A DNA stretch of 49,621 nt from a virus: positions 1-49,621 of the IMG/VR virus record IMGVR_UViG_3300032288_005385. One strand, written 5' to 3'. The position numbers were made by a program, and so were the translations under genes. Below the pieces are notes generated by a model. The model saw nothing but the letters and a program-made list of their open reading frames with translations, did not search any database and was not told the DNA's origin. Within the stretch, counting starts at the first letter, position 1; every line of letters begins with the position of its first letter. Below, piece by piece: positions 48,053 to 49,621 of this stretch.

Positions 48053-48898
48053 ATGAACAGATTTGAACAATTGATCGAATACGTGATCAATGATGAAGAC
48101 GCAAAAGCTCGCGAACTTTTCCATGACATCGTTGTGGCCAAGAGCCGTGAGATTTATGAAAATTTGATGCAAGAAGAATCTGACCTTGAAGAAGGTCTTG
48201 AAGAAGCTGAAGATCTTGAAGAAGCTGAAGATCTTGAAGAAGCAGATGACATCGAAGAAGGCGCCATGGACATGGACGCTGCTGACAGCCTAATTGACAA
48301 CATCGAAGCTGACGAAACCAGCATGAGCATGGAAGGCGAAGGCGACGACGCTGAGTTTGATGACAAAGCTGAAAAAGCCGGTCATGATCTTACTCGCGAT
48401 ATTGAAGATGCGCACGACAGCAATGAACCTGCCACCAAAGATGACATCATGAATCTTGAAGACAAATTGGACCAGTTGATGGCTGAATTTGAAGACTTGA
48501 TGACCGACAAGGAAGGCGACGGCGACGGTTTTGGTCCCAAAGAAGGCGGCGACGCCATTGAGATGGACGACACAGGCGAAATGATGGAAGCAATTTCATT
48601 AAAAGCAGCCCCAAAGCCAGTGACTTCTGAAGAAGGCGGCGTCAACAAGAAGTCTAGTGTAGCCGCTAATGCTGGCGCAAAAGGCCCAATTGGCAACACA
48701 GTCAAGCCAGTGCACGCTGGTGGCGAAGGCGGCGGCAGACACGATGCTCCCGGTGTTTACAGCAATCAAACCAAGGACTTGATCGGCGACTTCCAGAACA
48801 AAGCTGGGGCCAGCATGAAAGATCAAAAGCCTGCTACCAAGCCACACCTGGCACAAGCAACAGGCGTTAACACAAAGAGCCCAGTGGCCCGCGGTTAA
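48053..48898 (+). CDS. 67: Acidic prohead core protein (gp67-like)
   Basis: The 281-residue product starts with a helix, NDEDAKARELFHDIVVAKSR, resembling the N-terminus of T4 gp67. It continues into a very acidic region with near-exact repeats of EEAEDLEEAEDL (about 47-65) and a Met/Asp-rich segment. The later half is Gly/Lys/Ala-rich and disordered. T4 gp67 is only about 80 residues, so this protein is expanded and might also cover the role of gp68. In T4 the core is cut by gp21 during head maturation, which fits its place just before the protease gene. The ribosome binding site is AGGAG. Confidence 0.75.
   Translation: MNRFEQLIEYVINDEDAKARELFHDIVVAKSREIYENLMQEESDLEEGLEEAEDLEEAEDLEEADDIEEGAMDMDAADSLIDNIEADETSMSMEGEGDDAEFDDKAEKAGHDLTRDIEDAHDSNEPATKDDIMNLEDKLDQLMAEFEDLMTDKEGDGDGFGPKEGGDAIEMDDTGEMMEAISLKAAPKPVTSEEGGVNKKSSVAANAGAKGPIGNTVKPVHAGGEGGGRHDAPGVYSNQTKDLIGDFQNKAGASMKDQKPATKPHLAQATGVNTKSPVARG
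48192..48245 (+). repeat. 18-bp coding repeat (LEEAED)
   Basis: Consecutive, nearly identical units of CTTGAAGAAGCTGAAGAT encode LEEAED. The unit is exactly six codons, so copy number can change by slippage without frameshift. Confidence 0.8.
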
Positions 48899-48901
48899 TC
48901 C

Positions 48902-49537
48902 ATGAAAACGCTTAGAGAACAACTTACCTTTAATCAGGCCAACATCCAGGTGCTAGAGGAATCTGCACCGGATGGCCACGGTAAGAACCTCTACTTAAAA
49001 GGCATTTGCATTGAAGGCAACAAGCGCAATGCAAATGACCGCGTCTATCCGCTGCATGAAATCAGCAAAGCGGTAAACACTATTAATCAACAGATTAAAG
49101 AAGGTAACTCGGTGTTAGGTGAAGTGGATCATCCTGATGATCTGAAGATTAACTTAGACCGTGTTTGCCACAGTGTTGAAGGCATGTGGATGGATGGCGA
49201 CGCTGGCTGTGGCAAACTAAAGATTTTACCAACCCCCATGGGCGAGTTGATCAAGACGTTGTTGACATCCGGTGTCAAGTTAGGAGTTTCAAGTCGTGGC
49301 AGCGGCAACGTTGACGACAGAACAGGACATGTAAGTGACTTTGAAATCGTCACTATAGATGTGGTTGCTCAACCCAGCGCACCAAATGCGTATCCAAAGG
49401 CAATTTATGAAAGTATGATGAATATGAAGTACGGTCATAGATTGTTAGAGATCGCAAAGGAAGCGGGCGAAGACAACAAAGTGCAAAAGTATCTCAAAAG
49501 TGAAGTTGTAAAACTCATTCGAGAACTTAAGATCTAA
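48902..49537 (+). CDS. 21: Prohead maturation protease gp21
   Basis: The 211-residue product has the T4 gp21 protease core: LYLKGICIEGNKRNANDRVY, VLGEVDHPDD with likely catalytic His77, and GVSSRGSGN with likely catalytic Ser130 or Ser131. DFEIVTIDVVAQPSAPNAY follows. The enzyme is packed in the prohead core and cleaves scaffold and shell proteins after assembly. Length is equal to T4 gp21 (about 212). Its ATG lies three bases after the core protein stop. Confidence 0.93.
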   Translation: MKTLREQLTFNQANIQVLEESAPDGHGKNLYLKGICIEGNKRNANDRVYPLHEISKAVNTINQQIKEGNSVLGEVDHPDDLKINLDRVCHSVEGMWMDGDAGCGKLKILPTPMGELIKTLLTSGVKLGVSSRGSGNVDDRTGHVSDFEIVTIDVVAQPSAPNAYPKAIYESMMNMKYGHRLLEIAKEAGEDNKVQKYLKSEVVKLIRELKI

Positions 49538-49550
49538 GGAGAATCTACTA

Positions 49551-49621
49551 ATGTTAGATGCAATCAAACCATTGTTAGATAGCAACCTGATCACCGAGGA
49601 AACTCGTCAAGAGATCAATGA
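49551..49621 (+). CDS. 22: Prohead scaffold protein gp22, N-terminus only
   Basis: The 71 bases before the window edge encode MLDAIKPLLDSNLITEETRQ and continue in frame. They follow a strong AAGGAG site and lie directly after the gp21 gene. Position and the helical start fit the T4 scaffold core protein gp22. The call is based mainly on synteny because little sequence is available. Confidence 0.7.
   Translation, partial: MLDAIKPLLDSNLITEETRQEIN

Overview
The window is a 49.6-kb piece of a tailed bacteriophage genome of the T4-like (contractile-tail myovirus) supergroup. The sequence shows recognisable homologues of T4 gp6, gp25, gp53, gp5, gp26, gp20, gp21, a gp67-like core protein, the start of gp22, the late sigma factor gp55 and the gp46/gp47 recombination nuclease. 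Several genes carry the T4-type late promoter box (TATAAATA and variants) just upstream. Gene style and several structural proteins resemble those of marine or freshwater T4-like phages, so an aquatic bacterial host is likely, but nothing here names it. I see no tRNA, integrase, transposase or CRISPR array.

Layout. (1) 1-32354, minus strand: a late block read right to left. It holds a tail-tube/baseplate junction protein with short repeats, gp53, a large hub-like protein, gp5 without lysozyme, an Ala/Gly-rich structural protein, gp25, gp6, one uninterrupted 4727-residue protein filling the place where T4 has gp7-gp10, two small or medium structural proteins, two fibre-like proteins, a Rho-independent terminator, then a small conserved protein and two glycosyltransferase-like proteins, the last cut by the window edge. 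(2) 32355-32468: divergent control region with a late box on the minus strand and a sigma70-like promoter on the plus strand. (3) 32469-39370, plus strand: a compact early/middle-type cluster of gp55, radical SAM protein, gp47, an unknown protein, gp46, a second radical SAM protein and a GIY-YIG nuclease. (4) 39371-39803: about 430 bases without a credible gene but dense in hairpins, probably a structured RNA. (5) 39804-43268, minus strand: gp26 and a 58-residue partner, followed by four accessory genes (unknown, GNAT-like, amidinotransferase, DUF6614-like). (6) 43277-43298: overlapping divergent late boxes. (7) 43309-49621, plus strand: a tape measure protein fused to a T4-type lysozyme, portal gp20, a small protein, prohead core, protease gp21 and the start of scaffold gp22.

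How it fits together. The sigma70-like promoter would make gp55 early. gp55 would then direct host polymerase to the late boxes that precede the baseplate, tail and head genes. gp46/gp47 process DNA ends for recombination-driven replication. gp21, the core proteins and gp22 build and mature the prohead on portal gp20. gp26, gp25, gp53, gp6, gp5 and the giant protein build the baseplate. The radical SAM, amidinotransferase, acyltransferase-like and glycosyltransferase-like genes are accessory, and their substrates are unknown. The strongest candidates for something new are the structured-RNA region at 39371-39803 and the accessory enzyme set around it.
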